A stretch of DNA of 64,000 bases, from the NCBI RefSeq assembly GCF_900156265.1, contig NZ_FTNE01000014.1, forward strand, positions 22,470 through 86,469, in the 5' to 3' direction. A model generated the notes under the pieces. That model was not told where the DNA came from. It did not search any database and saw only the letters and a list, made by a program, of their open reading frames with translations. This DNA comes from Acidiphilium rubrum. Its GTDB lineage: Bacteria; Pseudomonadota; Alphaproteobacteria; Acetobacterales; Acetobacteraceae. Of the stretch, positions 17,511 to 27,039 are shown piece after piece. Numbering within the stretch: the stretch's first letter is position 1; each line of letters begins with the position of its first letter. The position numbers and the translations under genes were made by a program.

Positions 17511-18263
17511 ATGGCTGTCAGGTATCCAAAACTGATTGGTATTTCTTGTTGTCAGAAGGCCTTCGGGGTTTTCGGGATGGTCAATCATGCTGCGTCCGAT
17601 ACGTATGTCCGCGCTGTGGATCAGGTGGTTGGCGCGGTACCGATCTTGATTCCCGCGAATGGAAAATGCGCCGACGTGTCGACCCTGCTCGACCGGCTGG
17701 ATGGTCTTATCCTGACCGGTAGCCGCAGCAACGTAGCGGCAGAGTTCTACGGCGGGCCACCGCAGATCTCCGATGACGCTCCGGAGGATCCCGCCCGCGA
17801 TCAGGTCACGTTGCCGCTCGTTCGCGGCGCGATCGAGCGCGGCCTCCCGGTGTTAGCAATTTGCCGCGGTTTGCAAGAGTTAAACGTCGCTCTGGGGGGT
17901 ACCCTGCATCAGCGCCTGCAAGAAATGCCGGGCAAAATAGATCATTCTACGCCCATGCAGGCGCATGGGCCTGTTCGCGTCGGAAAAGCACATTTTATCG
18001 CAATCAGACCAGGAGGTGTGCTCGATACTATCGTCCAAAGCACGCGTCTGGCCGTCAACTCGCTGCACAATCAGGGCATTCAACGGATGGCGCGGGGATT
18101 GCTCGTAGAGGCTCGCGCGATCGATGGCACGATCGAGGCAATTTCGGGAACCGGCCGAGGGTACCTGCTCGGCGTACAATGGCACCCGGAGTACGACTTT
18201 GATCGCGATATCGCCTCGCAACGTGTTTTTGAGAGCTTTGGTGCCGCGGTACGGGGTGTTTAA
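17511..18263 (+). CDS. Gamma-glutamyl-gamma-aminobutyrate hydrolase family (class I glutamine amidotransferase)
   Basis: A 250-residue class I amidotransferase of the peptidase C26/PuuD type. The nucleophile elbow AICRGLQELNVALGG and the catalytic His/Glu in GVQWHPEYD are both present. Such enzymes hydrolyse gamma-glutamyl amides, for instance in putrescine degradation. No other polyamine genes are nearby, so the substrate is open. The ATG at 17511 has GGGAG about 9 bp upstream. Confidence 0.85.
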   Translation: MAVRYPKLIGISCCQKAFGVFGMVNHAASDTYVRAVDQVVGAVPILIPANGKCADVSTLLDRLDGLILTGSRSNVAAEFYGGPPQISDDAPEDPARDQVTLPLVRGAIERGLPVLAICRGLQELNVALGGTLHQRLQEMPGKIDHSTPMQAHGPVRVGKAHFIAIRPGGVLDTIVQSTRLAVNSLHNQGIQRMARGLLVEARAIDGTIEAISGTGRGYLLGVQWHPEYDFDRDIASQRVFESFGAAVRGV

Positions 18264-18298
18264 GGCACGCACCAGAACAATATTTCGGGGGATTTTAC

Positions 18299-18982
18299 AT
18301 GTCGGACTGGGTTATCGATCCAAGCGCATTGCCGAGCGTCCCTGTCGCCGGCGGCGGCAAGTTTCCGGTGCGGCGGATTTTTTGTGTTGGGCGTAACTAT
18401 GCCGCACACGCGCGCGAGATGGGCGCAGACCCCGACCGCGAGCCTCCATTCTTTTTTTCCAAACCAGCCGACGCGGTTATTTCGTCCGATCACGTGCCAT
18501 TTCCAACTGCAACACGGTCGCTGCATTTCGAGATGGAACTGGTGGTCGCAATCGGGCGAGCGGGCGAAGCCATCGCGGCAAGTGAAGCACTTGGCCACGT
18601 TTACGGCTATGCCGCCGGGGTTGATCTGACACGGCGCGACCTGCAGGACGAGGCTAAATCGCTAAGACGCCCTTGGGATATGAGCAAGGGCTTTGATGCA
18701 TCGGCTCCAATCGGCCTGATCTCGCCCGCTGCGACGGCCGGACACCCGTCGCGTGGTCAGATCACGCTGTCGGTTGATGGCGTCACCAAACAAACCGGCG
18801 ATCTCGCCGACATGATCTGGCCAGTGCCAGACATTATCGTCTTTTTATCCAATCTGGTTGCGCTGATGCCCGGCGATCTGATTTTTACCGGCACGCCGGA
18901 CGGTGTCGGCGCTGTTGAGCGCGGCAGTCGTATTCATGGATCCGTCGAAGGTGTCGGCGCGGTATCGTTCGAACTGGTATGA
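18299..18982 (+). CDS. Fumarylacetoacetate hydrolase family protein
   Basis: A 227-residue FAH-fold protein with the signatures KIFCVGRNYAAHAREMG-like start (RRIFCVGRNYAAHA), metal-binding FEMELVVAIG and DLTRRDLQDEAK, and the C-terminal GDLIFTGTPDGVG. Members hydrolyse or decarboxylate acylpyruvates and related 1,3-dioxo acids. It overlaps the xth gene by 4 bp (ATGA), so they are co-transcribed. Exact substrate unknown. Confidence 0.88.
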   Translation: MSDWVIDPSALPSVPVAGGGKFPVRRIFCVGRNYAAHAREMGADPDREPPFFFSKPADAVISSDHVPFPTATRSLHFEMELVVAIGRAGEAIAASEALGHVYGYAAGVDLTRRDLQDEAKSLRRPWDMSKGFDASAPIGLISPAATAGHPSRGQITLSVDGVTKQTGDLADMIWPVPDIIVFLSNLVALMPGDLIFTGTPDGVGAVERGSRIHGSVEGVGAVSFELV

Positions 18983-19785
18983 CCAAGACGCTGACCGTTG
19001 CAACCTGGAACATTAACTCGGTCCGTTTGCGGCAGGACCTGCTTACGACGCTGATGACCGATGGCGCGCCGGATATTTTGTGTCTCCAGGAAACCAAGGC
19101 ACCGGATCCCCTGTTCCCTTCCGATCTGGGTAGCCGACTGGGACTACCCCACGTCCTGACGCGCGGGATGAAAGGGTATAACGGCGTCGCCATTCTATCG
19201 CGGCTCGAACTGCAACTCATCGAGGCAATGCCAGATTGGTGTGGCAAATCCGATTGCCGCCACATAGCCGCCAATGCACTCACCGGCGATCATCCGATAA
19301 CGGTCCACAATTTCTACATACCCGCCGGCGGTGACATCCCCGACCGGGAGGCAAATCCAAAATACGGGCACAAACTCGATTTCATCGCAGAGGCGAAAGC
19401 ACATTTCGCGTCCAACCCACCTATGCGGACCGTTCTTGTGGGCGATCTGAATATCGCACCGCTTGAGAATGACGTGTGGAACCACAGACAACTTCTTGGC
19501 GTCGTCAGCCACACACCCGCGGAAACCTCCGGCCTCGACGAATGGCGTGAGCAGGGTTTCATCGACGCAATCCGCTACTTTGTGCCACACGACCAGAAAC
19601 TTTACACATGGTGGTCGTACCGCAACCGCGACTGGCGCGCTTCGAACCGAGGTCGGAGACTTGATCACATCTGGGTGTCGCGCGATCTCGAGACATGCTT
19701 GTCCCGCCACCGCATTCTGAGTGACGCACGCGACTGGCCGCGCGGCTCAGATCACGTCCCCGTCGTCCTCACGCTGGCAATATAG
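18979..19785 (+). CDS. xth: Exodeoxyribonuclease III
   Basis: A 268-residue AP endonuclease/3' exonuclease of base-excision repair. All core motifs are visible: ATWNINSVR, LCLQETKAPD, VGDLNIAPLENDVWN, RRLDHIWVS and the catalytic GSDHVPVVL at the C-terminus. The start overlaps the FAH gene stop. The 3' end overlaps the convergent hpnG-like gene by 39 bp. Confidence 0.93.
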   Translation: MTKTLTVATWNINSVRLRQDLLTTLMTDGAPDILCLQETKAPDPLFPSDLGSRLGLPHVLTRGMKGYNGVAILSRLELQLIEAMPDWCGKSDCRHIAANALTGDHPITVHNFYIPAGGDIPDREANPKYGHKLDFIAEAKAHFASNPPMRTVLVGDLNIAPLENDVWNHRQLLGVVSHTPAETSGLDEWREQGFIDAIRYFVPHDQKLYTWWSYRNRDWRASNRGRRLDHIWVSRDLETCLSRHRILSDARDWPRGSDHVPVVLTLAI

Positions 19786-20400
19786 AGCAGCTTGCCGTGA
19801 CAAGGTACGCCTGGCTGCCGACGCATCGCGGGCCAATCGGATCAGGTCCACGATTTGTCCTGGACGACGCATAACGCTGGCGATCACGCGGGAGATCACA
19901 ATCCGCCCTCGATCGTCCAATGCCACAAGGCTGGCCGGCGGCAACGCCCGATCAGCAGGATCGGCGATTGCACGCATCGCAGCAAAAGGTATCTGGCGAA
20001 GTGCGGCGACTCGCGCCACACCGACTGACTCAAGGTCCACCGCAGCCGCGGCGGTCGTTTCGTATAGTACGGCTTTCTCAGCGCTTGTTATGGCAACGGC
20101 ATCCGCGCCGGTCAGTCGCTCGACCGTCGCTCCGCCCATATGGCGTACGAGTTCCGGGTCGCAGCGATAGCGTGTCTGTCCCGATACGATCCAGTTCGGA
20201 ATCAGAAGTGAGCCCGGTCGCAAGCCAGGATCAAGCCCGCCTGCCAGTCCGAAACTGACAAGAATCGTCGCCCCGCGCGCGATAGCCCGTAGGGCCGCCT
20301 GCTGAGCACCCCCGGGTGTGCCGCCGCCGGCTTCGACCAACACATTAAACCTGGTAAGCAACCGCGCCTCGGCGCTTAGCCCGGTGACAAAGCCGATCAA
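19747..20400 (-). CDS. hpnG: Hopanoid-type nucleoside phosphorylase (HpnG-like)
   Basis: A 217-residue nucleoside phosphorylase-fold protein with FVTGLSAEARLL at the N-terminus, SFGLAGGLDPGLRPGSLLIP, a DLESVGVA segment and RAIADPAD, the pattern of hopanoid-associated phosphorylases that release adenine from adenosylhopane. Substrate specificity is inferred from this pattern. It follows infC by 19 bp on the same strand and no other hopanoid gene is in the window. The 3' end overlaps exonuclease III. Confidence 0.7.
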   Translation of the reverse strand: MIGFVTGLSAEARLLTRFNVLVEAGGGTPGGAQQAALRAIARGATILVSFGLAGGLDPGLRPGSLLIPNWIVSGQTRYRCDPELVRHMGGATVERLTGADAVAITSAEKAVLYETTAAAAVDLESVGVARVAALRQIPFAAMRAIADPADRALPPASLVALDDRGRIVISRVIASVMRRPGQIVDLIRLARDASAARRTLSRQAALYCQREDDGDVI

Positions 20401-20419
20401 ACGACGAAACCCAGTCGCT

Positions 20420-20959
20420 TCACTTCGGACTGAGAACCATCACCATCTGGCGATTCTCCATCTTCGGCATCTGCTCAACCTTGGTTTCGGTTTCCATGTC
20501 GATCTTGATTCGCTCCAGAACCTTCACGCCAAGCTCCTGATGGGCCATCTCGCGACCACGGAACCGCAATGTAACCTTGACCTTGTCGCCCTCGCCGATA
20601 AAGCTTTTCATCGCTCGCAACTTCACCTGATAGTCGTTTTCATCGATGTTCGGGCGGACCTTGATCTCCTTGATCTCGATGACTTTCTGCTTCTTACGCG
20701 CCTCATTTTTCTTTTTTTGCTGCTCGTATTTGAACTTGCCATAATCGAGCAATTTGCAGACCGGTGGATCGGCATTCGGGCTGATCTCGACCAGATCGAG
20801 CCCCACTTCCGTGGCGCGACGCTGGGCTTCCCGGGTTGTCAAAACACCCATCATTTCGCCGTCCTGGTCGATCAATCGAACCTGGGGCACACGGATATCT
20901 TCATTGACGCGCGGCCCTTCGCGGCTTGGCGGGGTCGGCGGAGCAGGTAGTCTGGCTAT
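20420..20959 (-). CDS. infC: Translation initiation factor IF-3 (ATA start)
   Basis: The full IF-3 frame gives 179 residues: N-terminal [22 protein letters not shown], the linker rich in Lys and Glu, and the C-terminal domain [17 protein letters not shown]. The conserved RVNEDIR lies upstream of every ATG or GTG that would be picked by default. The frame begins at ATA (complement 20959-20957), with AGGAG 6 bp before it. infC genes are known for rare start codons that let IF-3 repress its own translation, so ATA fits. Normally rpmI-rplT follow; here hpnG does. Confidence 0.9.
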   Translation of the reverse strand: MARLPAPPTPPSREGPRVNEDIRVPQVRLIDQDGEMMGVLTTREAQRRATEVGLDLVEISPNADPPVCKLLDYGKFKYEQQKKKNEARKKQKVIEIKEIKVRPNIDENDYQVKLRAMKSFIGEGDKVKVTLRFRGREMAHQELGVKVLERIKIDMETETKVEQMPKMENRQMVMVLSPK

Positions 20960-21052
20960 GTCGGTCTCCTGTCGTGGTGACGAAATAAATTTGTCTTATG
21001 ATGCCTCTAGACGATATCGGTCGATTGAAGCAACAGAACAAGGCACGCATCG

Positions 21053-21823
21053 TCATTGCTGGTCGGCAAATGGATCCTCCGGATACCGGACACGCATCAA
21101 TGTCAGCCCCCCCGCAGGCGCCGTCGGGCCTGCTGCGGCGCGGTTTCGCGCTAACAGCACGTCGGTCACCCGGGCTGCCGACCAGTGCCCGGTTCCGACT
21201 AACTTCAAAGTGCCCACAAAATTCCGAACCTGGTGGTGCAAGAAACTGCGAGCGGCCACATCTATAATGACCCTGTCTTCAAAACGGCTGATGTTCAGGC
21301 GATCGACGGTTCGTACCGGAGAAGCCGCCTGGCACGCCAACGCACGAAAACTGGTAAAATCATGCCGCCCGACAAGGACATCGGCAGCCTGTTGCATCGC
21401 GACGATATCAAGCGGATCTCGTACATGCCAGACAAACCCGGCGACCAGCGCCGGTCGCGCGGGCCGGTTCAAAATTACGTAGCGGTAGGACCGCTCGATC
21501 GCCGAGAAACGTGGACTCCACGCCGGGTCGCCGACCACGCTGGCGGCGAGGACCACGACCGCGTGGGGTTGCATATGAAAATTCAGCCCATTGCGCACCG
21601 CATGGACGTTAAACCGATCAGGCAGATCGACCAGGACAACCTGACCCGCCGCGTGCACGCCGGAATCGGTTCGGCCCGCCGCGACGCTCGGTGCCACAGG
21701 GCCACCGCTCAAACGAGCCGCCGCCTGCTCCACAATTTGTTGTACCGAGACGCCGTTTACCTGTCGCTGCCATCCGACGAACGCACGGCCGTCATACTCG
21801 AGTTTAAGGGCGAACAGTGTCAC
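21053..21823 (-). CDS. truA: tRNA pseudouridine(38-40) synthase TruA
   Basis: A 256-residue pseudouridine synthase acting on the tRNA anticodon arm. The N-terminal LEYDGRAFVGWQRQ, the catalytic AAGRTDSGVHAAGQV (Asp in RTD) and the C-terminal FLHHQVRNFVGTL are all present. Its start overlaps the fmt stop by 4 bp. It is the last gene of a def-fmt-truA operon. Confidence 0.95.
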   Translation of the reverse strand: MTLFALKLEYDGRAFVGWQRQVNGVSVQQIVEQAAARLSGGPVAPSVAAGRTDSGVHAAGQVVLVDLPDRFNVHAVRNGLNFHMQPHAVVVLAASVVGDPAWSPRFSAIERSYRYVILNRPARPALVAGFVWHVRDPLDIVAMQQAADVLVGRHDFTSFRALACQAASPVRTVDRLNISRFEDRVIIDVAARSFLHHQVRNFVGTLKLVGTGHWSAARVTDVLLARNRAAAGPTAPAGGLTLMRVRYPEDPFADQQ

Positions 21824-22722
21824 CCTAATCTTGTCCCGATCGGAACATCGTGGCCGCGCAGAAAGGCCGCCCCGTCCATTGTGGCACCGCCAGCCCGTTT
21901 GATGCGCGTCAACCGCAGGGCCCGATCGCCACAGGCGATGGTGAAATTATCATCCAGAACGACTCCGGGCTCGCCGCCAGCATCGACAATCTCCGCCGTG
22001 ACAATTTTCAACACCTCGCCACCGAGGATAGTTTCCGTGCCTGGCCAAGGCGTGAACGCCCTGATCCGGCGTTCGATTTCGCCGGCAGGTCGGCTCCAGT
22101 CGACCACCGAATCGACCTTCGACAGCTTGGGCGCATAGGTGCCGTCCTCCGGCTGCGGGGTACGCGGCCACTCTCCGGAGAGGGCCAGCAGGATCATTCG
22201 GCCGCCAATCTCCGACAATCTATCATGGAGAGTTGCCGAGGTGTCGTCCGGGCCGATCGGCACCGACTCGGCAAACAAGGCCGGACCGGTGTCCAATCCG
22301 GCATCCATCTGCATGATGGTGATGCCGGTCTCGCTATCGCCTGCCAGAATCGCGGCCTGGATCGGCGCCGCGCCGCGCCATCGCGGCAACAGGCTGGCGT
22401 GAATGTTCAGGCATCCACGTCGCGGCGCATGCAGAAGTGCGGCCGGAAGAATCAGCCCGTACGCAACGACCACGCCGTAATCGAGGCCGAGCGATCGCAA
22501 ATGATCTTCTTCTTCGGTGTTGCCGCGCAGTCGCTGCGGCGTACGAACCGGAAGTCCCAACTCATCAGCGACCTGATGAACCGCGCATCGCGTCACCCGT
22601 TGGCCGCGGCCTGCCGGCTTGGGGCGCTGGCAGTAAACGGCTGCGACCTCGTGCCCGGCAGAACACAAAGCCCGCAGGGCGGGCACTGCGAACGCCGGCG
22701 ACCCCATGAAGACCAGTCGCAT
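21820..22722 (-). CDS. fmt: Methionyl-tRNA formyltransferase
   Basis: A 300-residue enzyme that formylates initiator Met-tRNA. Visible are the N-terminal FMGSPAFAVPAL, the catalytic NIHASLLPRWRGAAPI and GDSETGITIMQMDAGLDTGP, and the C-terminal OB-fold-like domain. It sits directly behind def (stop and start share one base, TGATG) and overlaps truA, giving the classical def-fmt pairing. Confidence 0.95.
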   Translation of the reverse strand: MRLVFMGSPAFAVPALRALCSAGHEVAAVYCQRPKPAGRGQRVTRCAVHQVADELGLPVRTPQRLRGNTEEEDHLRSLGLDYGVVVAYGLILPAALLHAPRRGCLNIHASLLPRWRGAAPIQAAILAGDSETGITIMQMDAGLDTGPALFAESVPIGPDDTSATLHDRLSEIGGRMILLALSGEWPRTPQPEDGTYAPKLSKVDSVVDWSRPAGEIERRIRAFTPWPGTETILGGEVLKIVTAEIVDAGGEPGVVLDDNFTIACGDRALRLTRIKRAGGATMDGAAFLRGHDVPIGTRLG

Positions 22723-23282
22723 CAGCGGACCGGCTTTACCGCGCTGAGCTTGTCACGTTGCTCCTTCGCGAGTTTGCGCAGCAGGATGTTACGCTTCAGT
22801 GCCGACAGATGATCAACGAACAGAACGCCATCCAGATGGTCGATTTCGTGCTGAATACAGGCGGCAAGTAATCCATCCGCCTCGACGCTCTCCCGCTTGC
22901 CGGTCACGCTCTCGAACGCCACGACAAGTTCGGCCGGTCGCGTGACATCGGCATACTGCCCTGGCAGCGACAAACACCCCTCTTCGCGCGAGACCAATTG
23001 ATGGCTGACCCGCATGATCTCAGGATTGATCATCACCATCGGCGCAGGTGCACCATCCGGTGCCAGATCGATGACGACCAACCTGAGCGAGACGCCGATC
23101 TGCGGCGCGGCAAGCCCAATTCCCGGGGCCTTATACATGACGCCCAGCATGGTTTCCGCCAGCCGAGCCACATTGGTGCGATCATCGGTGCCGATGCGAC
23201 GCGCCTTCACCCGCAACCGCTTATCCGGCACGATTAATATCTCAGGCAGTGCCCCTAGCGGCAGGTCGATCGCATCACTCAT
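22722..23282 (-). CDS. def: Peptide deformylase
   Basis: A 186-residue metalloenzyme that removes the formyl group from nascent proteins. The three motifs are intact: GIGLAAPQIG, EEGCLSLPG (metal Cys) and QHEIDHLDGVLF (HExxH). First gene of the def-fmt-truA operon and divergent from hsp20. Confidence 0.96.
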   Translation of the reverse strand: MSDAIDLPLGALPEILIVPDKRLRVKARRIGTDDRTNVARLAETMLGVMYKAPGIGLAAPQIGVSLRLVVIDLAPDGAPAPMVMINPEIMRVSHQLVSREEGCLSLPGQYADVTRPAELVVAFESVTGKRESVEADGLLAACIQHEIDHLDGVLFVDHLSALKRNILLRKLAKEQRDKLSAVKPVR

Positions 23283-23323
23283 GCGCGCGATTTACCCCTG
23301 CCCCGCGCTGCGATCAATCGCCG

Positions 23324-23352
23324 CTTGCAAAATCTGCCAAATATGCCCAATT
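23324..23352 (+). promoter_or_regulatory. Possible RpoH-type promoter for hsp20
   Basis: CTTG at 23324-23327 is followed after 18 bp by CCCAATT (23346-23352). This partly matches the alphaproteobacterial heat-shock pattern (CTTG, 17-18 bp, CYTATnT). The gene downstream encodes a small heat-shock protein, which makes it plausible, but the -10 match is only partial. Confidence 0.3.
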
Positions 23353-23408
23353 CTCGAAAGCTGGAGTGCCTGTTGGGCTCCGCTTGTCTCGCTCGAAAGG
23401 AGGAGGCC

Positions 23409-23909
23409 ATGACGACCAGAGTGTTTACATCGCCCTTGTTTCTCGGTTTCGATCACCTGGAACAGATTATCGAACGCGCCGCCAAAACGTCATCCGAGGG
23501 ATATCCGCCCTACAACATCGAACAACTCAGCACGACGAGTTTGCGCATAACGATCGCCGTGGCAGGATTCATAATGGACGACCTGCAAATAACGCAGGAA
23601 GATAACCAATTGGTCATACGTGGCCGCCAGAATGACGAAACACAGGGCCGAATATTCCTGCATCGCGGCATAGCCGCGCGACAGTTTCAAAGGGCCTTCG
23701 TTCTGGCTGAGGGCATCGAGGTGAAGGGGGCGTGGCTTGATAACGGATTATTGCATATCGATCTCGTCCGACCGTTGCCCGAGGCAAAGATCAAAACGAT
23801 CGCGATCAAAAAAGGTGCTTCCAGCCCGTCTGGGATCAACCCGGCTCGGTCTCTGGATAGCGATGCCGTGACGACACGAATTTACGAACGCGACCGTGAA
23901 CAGGAGTAA
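23409..23909 (+). CDS. Hsp20 family small heat-shock protein
   Basis: A 166-residue IbpA-like chaperone. The alpha-crystallin domain runs over about residues 30-130 (YPPYNIEQ, RITIAVAGF, LVIRGRQ, FLHRGIAARQFQRAFVLAEG, GLLHIDLVR). Such proteins hold unfolding proteins in the cytoplasm. A very strong ribosome site (GGAGG) precedes the ATG at 23409. The DUF1150 gene follows after 5 bp, a pairing common in alphaproteobacteria. Confidence 0.9.
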   Translation: MTTRVFTSPLFLGFDHLEQIIERAAKTSSEGYPPYNIEQLSTTSLRITIAVAGFIMDDLQITQEDNQLVIRGRQNDETQGRIFLHRGIAARQFQRAFVLAEGIEVKGAWLDNGLLHIDLVRPLPEAKIKTIAIKKGASSPSGINPARSLDSDAVTTRIYERDREQE

Positions 23910-23914
23910 CGACC

Positions 23915-24172
23915 ATGAACGTCAAAACCCATGATGGTTCGACCGATGCATTCCCGCTTCGCGCCTTTTTCGATCCGCACCACATGACCGAAGCACAACT
24001 CGCCGACCTCGGTCTCGAGCAGATCGCATATGTGCGACCGATCATGACACCAAACGGGCCGGCTTTCGGCGTGTTTTCGGCCAATGGTACACCGATGGCG
24101 ATTGCGACCGATGGAAATCTGGCACGTGCGGCGATCGTCCAAAACGAAATGGCGCCGGTTTCAGTTCATTAG
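23915..24172 (+). CDS. DUF1150 family protein
   Basis: An 85-residue acidic protein with LADLGLEQIAYVRPI and AFGVFSANGTPMAIATDGNLARAAIVQNEM, the pattern of DUF1150. Family members are usually encoded directly after Hsp20 in alphaproteobacteria, and here the gap is 5 bp. Function unknown; a helper or regulator of the chaperone is a guess from position. Confidence 0.8.
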   Translation: MNVKTHDGSTDAFPLRAFFDPHHMTEAQLADLGLEQIAYVRPIMTPNGPAFGVFSANGTPMAIATDGNLARAAIVQNEMAPVSVH

Positions 24173-24183
24173 CCGGCGAAAAT

Positions 24184-24213
24184 GCCGTCCGTAGTGTATC
24201 CACTGCGGACGGC
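24184..24213. terminator. Terminator-like hairpin between convergent DUF1150 and msrA genes
   Basis: A 13-bp stem (24184-24196 with 24201-24213, one T-G wobble on the plus strand) around a TATC loop. It begins 11 bp after the DUF1150 stop and ends 7 bp before the msrA stop, so it can serve both converging genes. No clear T-run follows on either strand. Confidence 0.6.
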
Positions 24214-24220
24214 GGATTGG

Positions 24221-24892
24221 TCAATCGGCCGTCGCGAGCCCGATCGGGCATGAAACACCAACGCCACCGAGGTTGCAGTAGCCGTTCGGATTCTTCGCGA
24301 GATACTGCTGATGATAGGCTTCCGCGAAAAAATACGGAGGCGCCGGAATGATTTCTGTGGTGATTGTACCAAATCCGGCATCGTTCAAACGGCTCTGATA
24401 TGCAGCACAGGATTGTTTTGCGGCATGGAGTTGGCGGTCGTTGAACGTATAAATCACAGATCGATATTGCGTGCCGATATCGCCGCCCTGGCGCATACCC
24501 TGCGTAGGATCGTGATTTTCCCAGAATATTTTCAGTAATCCCTCATAACTTATGATTGCAGGATCGAACACGACCAAAACCACCTCGGCATGACCCGTGC
24601 GCCCCGAGCATACCTCCTCATAGGTGGGATTTGGCGTGAACCCCCCGGCGTAACCGACTGAGGTCACTAAAACGCCGTTGGTTTGCCAGAACTTGCGTTC
24701 CGCACCCCAGAAGCACCCCAGCCCGAACAGCGCCATTTCGGAATGCGGCGGGTAGGGTTCCTGCATCCGTGCGCCGCTGACGTAATGAAATTCCGGTACC
24801 GGGGTCATGGCCGCCCGACCGGGCAACGCCTCGGACGCGGTCGGCATCGTCGATTTTGATTTGCTGAACATCATCTGGATATAGCGCAACAT
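24221..24892 (-). CDS. msrA: Peptide-methionine (S)-S-oxide reductase
   Basis: A 223-residue oxidised-protein repair enzyme. The active-site motif [14 protein letters not shown] is followed by [28 protein letters not shown] and [19 protein letters not shown] in shortened form, all diagnostic for MsrA; C-terminal CNLGG and SCP cysteines can act in regeneration. The first 40 residues are variable; a second ATG 18 bp inside is an alternative start. Last gene of the apt-to-msrA minus-strand run. Confidence 0.92.
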   Translation of the reverse strand: MLRYIQMMFSKSKSTMPTASEALPGRAAMTPVPEFHYVSGARMQEPYPPHSEMALFGLGCFWGAERKFWQTNGVLVTSVGYAGGFTPNPTYEEVCSGRTGHAEVVLVVFDPAIISYEGLLKIFWENHDPTQGMRQGGDIGTQYRSVIYTFNDRQLHAAKQSCAAYQSRLNDAGFGTITTEIIPAPPYFFAEAYHQQYLAKNPNGYCNLGGVGVSCPIGLATAD

Positions 24893-24918
24893 TCGAAGGT
24901 TTCGAGGTCCGTGAAGAG

Positions 24919-26433
24919 CTAGGCGAGTTCGGCGAGCAACGACAACTGGGCTTGACGAGGCTCTGCGTGATCGGTCAGCGCGATCGGGTAATCACCGCTG
25001 AAGCACGCATCACAGAACGCAGGGGCCGCCGCGTCGCGCCCAGGTTGACCCAGCGCGCGATACAATCCGTCCATCGAGATGAATGCGAGACTATCGACCC
25101 CGATCAACTGGGCCATCTCGGCCACGCTATTCCGTGCCGCAAGCAATTTGCCGCGCTCGGGCGTGTCGATGCCGTAGAAACACGAATGAGTAGTCGGCGG
25201 TGAGGATATCCGCATGTGAACTTCACGCGCTCCCGCGCCGCGCACCATCTCGACGATCTTCTGCGATGTCGTGCCACGCACGATCGAATCATCGACCAGC
25301 ACGACGCGCCGACCTTCCAGAATTGCACGGTTCGCCGAGTGCTTCAGCCGCACGCCCAGGTGTCGGATCTGATCGGTCGGCTCGATGAAGGTACGCCCGA
25401 CATAGTGGTTTCGAATAATCCCCAGTTCGAACGGAACACCACTTTGTTCGGCAAACCCCATAGCGGCCGGAACGCCGGAGTCGGGTACCGGCACGATCAG
25501 ATCGGCCTCGATCGGGGATTCCCGGGCAAGTTCCCGCCCGATCCGCTTCCGTGCGGCGTAGACCGAATGGCCCTCGAGAATCGAATCCGGCCGAGCAAAA
25601 TAAATATACTCAAACACGCAGAACCGCGGCTTCTGCGGCGAAAACGGCTTGAGACTACGCACGCCGCTGCGGTCGATCGCGACGATCTCACCGGGCTCAA
25701 TGTCGCGCACGAATTCGGCCCCAACCATTTCAAGCGCGCAACTCTCCGACGCCAGCACCCAGCCGGGACTGATCCCGTCCGCACCGTTGGTCTGGCCCAG
25801 GATCAGCGGCCTGACACCCAGCGGATCGCGGACGCCGATCAGCATATCGTTGGTCAGAGCAACCAGCGAATACGCACCGGTCACTTGTTTGAGTGCATCA
25901 ATCAACCGGTCCAGCACGGTCGCGTACAGGCTGATCGCGATCAGGTGAACGAATACCTCAGAATCCGTCGTCGATTGGAACAGGCAACCGCGCTTGACCA
26001 GCGCCCGCTTAAGGGTGTGGGCATTCGTCAGATTACCATTATGGCCGACGGCAAATCCGCCGAATTCAAATTCAGCGAATAGCGGTTGAACGTTACGCAA
26101 AAGTGTCGCGCCGGTGGTCGCGTAACGGTTATGGCCGACGGCTCGGGTGCCAGGCAAACCAGCCATGACTTTCGTATCGCCATAATTATCGCCGACCAGC
26201 CCGATACCCTTATGCGCGTGAAACCGAACGCCATCATGGGTGACAATGCCTGTCGCCTCCTGGCCGCGATGCTGTAGAGCATGCAAGCCGAGCGCGGTTA
26301 TCGCTGCTGCATCAGTGACATTCCAGGTCCCGATGACCCCGCATTCCTCATGGAATTTGTCATCATCGATCGCGGTCGTCGTGTTCATCGACTGCGTCAC
26401 GCCGGTGCATCCTTTACGACTTGAGCCTGTCAT
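24919..26433 (-). CDS. purF: Amidophosphoribosyltransferase
   Basis: A 504-residue enzyme for the first step of purine synthesis (PRPP plus glutamine to phosphoribosylamine). After a short propeptide the N-terminal nucleophile appears in FHEECGVIG (Cys 31), then [15 protein letters not shown], and the PRPP site [14 protein letters not shown]. An internal ATG at complement 26388 would give a more usual propeptide length. It follows cvpA by 48 bp, as in many genomes. Confidence 0.95.
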   Translation of the reverse strand: MTGSSRKGCTGVTQSMNTTTAIDDDKFHEECGVIGTWNVTDAAAITALGLHALQHRGQEATGIVTHDGVRFHAHKGIGLVGDNYGDTKVMAGLPGTRAVGHNRYATTGATLLRNVQPLFAEFEFGGFAVGHNGNLTNAHTLKRALVKRGCLFQSTTDSEVFVHLIAISLYATVLDRLIDALKQVTGAYSLVALTNDMLIGVRDPLGVRPLILGQTNGADGISPGWVLASESCALEMVGAEFVRDIEPGEIVAIDRSGVRSLKPFSPQKPRFCVFEYIYFARPDSILEGHSVYAARKRIGRELARESPIEADLIVPVPDSGVPAAMGFAEQSGVPFELGIIRNHYVGRTFIEPTDQIRHLGVRLKHSANRAILEGRRVVLVDDSIVRGTTSQKIVEMVRGAGAREVHMRISSPPTTHSCFYGIDTPERGKLLAARNSVAEMAQLIGVDSLAFISMDGLYRALGQPGRDAAAPAFCDACFSGDYPIALTDHAEPRQAQLSLLAELA

Positions 26434-26481
26434 CTAATCCGCCCGCATTGGCATGTCGAGCATCGTTTCACATGGCTGAAC

Positions 26482-27039
26482 CTACTGGCCACTCCCTTTT
26501 GCCGCAGGCGCAGCAGGCTGCACGGCAGGTGTAGGCGCAACCGGCATATGGTCGATATGGGGCTGATAGGCCGCCGGCAACAAGCCCACCAAAACCTGCG
26601 ACCCGCTTTCGGCATAAGGCAACAACCGGGCATTGCTGATACCGGCAGGCCATTCGGATGGTGGGAGAAACATCGAGAGGCCCTTATAGAGCAAGCAAAC
26701 AATGACCACGCCCCGCGCAAGGCCAAACGCCAGTCCCAATGTGCGATCGATCCCCGAAAGCACCGAATCCCGCATCATCGACCCCAGCCAAGCGCTGAGG
26801 ATCGACAGAATGATGAGTACGATAATGAAGATCAACCCGAACGACAGCAGCAGGATCAGCAGTGGTTGGTGCACGTAGCCTGCCAACAGAGTCTCGACAT
26901 CGGGATAATACTCGAACGCGGCCAGGCCGGCGCCGATCCACGCACCGACACCGAGAATCTCGCGGACCAGGCCGCGAGCCAGCGCCAGCAACCCCGACAG
27001 CACAATAATCAGGAGCGCAATTCCATCGACCCATGTCAT
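26482..27039 (-). CDS. cvpA: CvpA family membrane protein
   Basis: A 185-residue protein with four hydrophobic segments in the first 120 residues (IALLIIVLSGLLALARG, then LILLLSFGLIFIIVLIIL and others) and an Ala/Pro-rich C-terminal tail. CvpA is linked to colicin V production and envelope integrity. It overlaps the radA stop by 4 bp and precedes purF, the order usual in alphaproteobacteria. Confidence 0.88.
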   Translation of the reverse strand: MTWVDGIALLIIVLSGLLALARGLVREILGVGAWIGAGLAAFEYYPDVETLLAGYVHQPLLILLLSFGLIFIIVLIILSILSAWLGSMMRDSVLSGIDRTLGLAFGLARGVVIVCLLYKGLSMFLPPSEWPAGISNARLLPYAESGSQVLVGLLPAAYQPHIDHMPVAPTPAVQPAAPAAKGSGQ

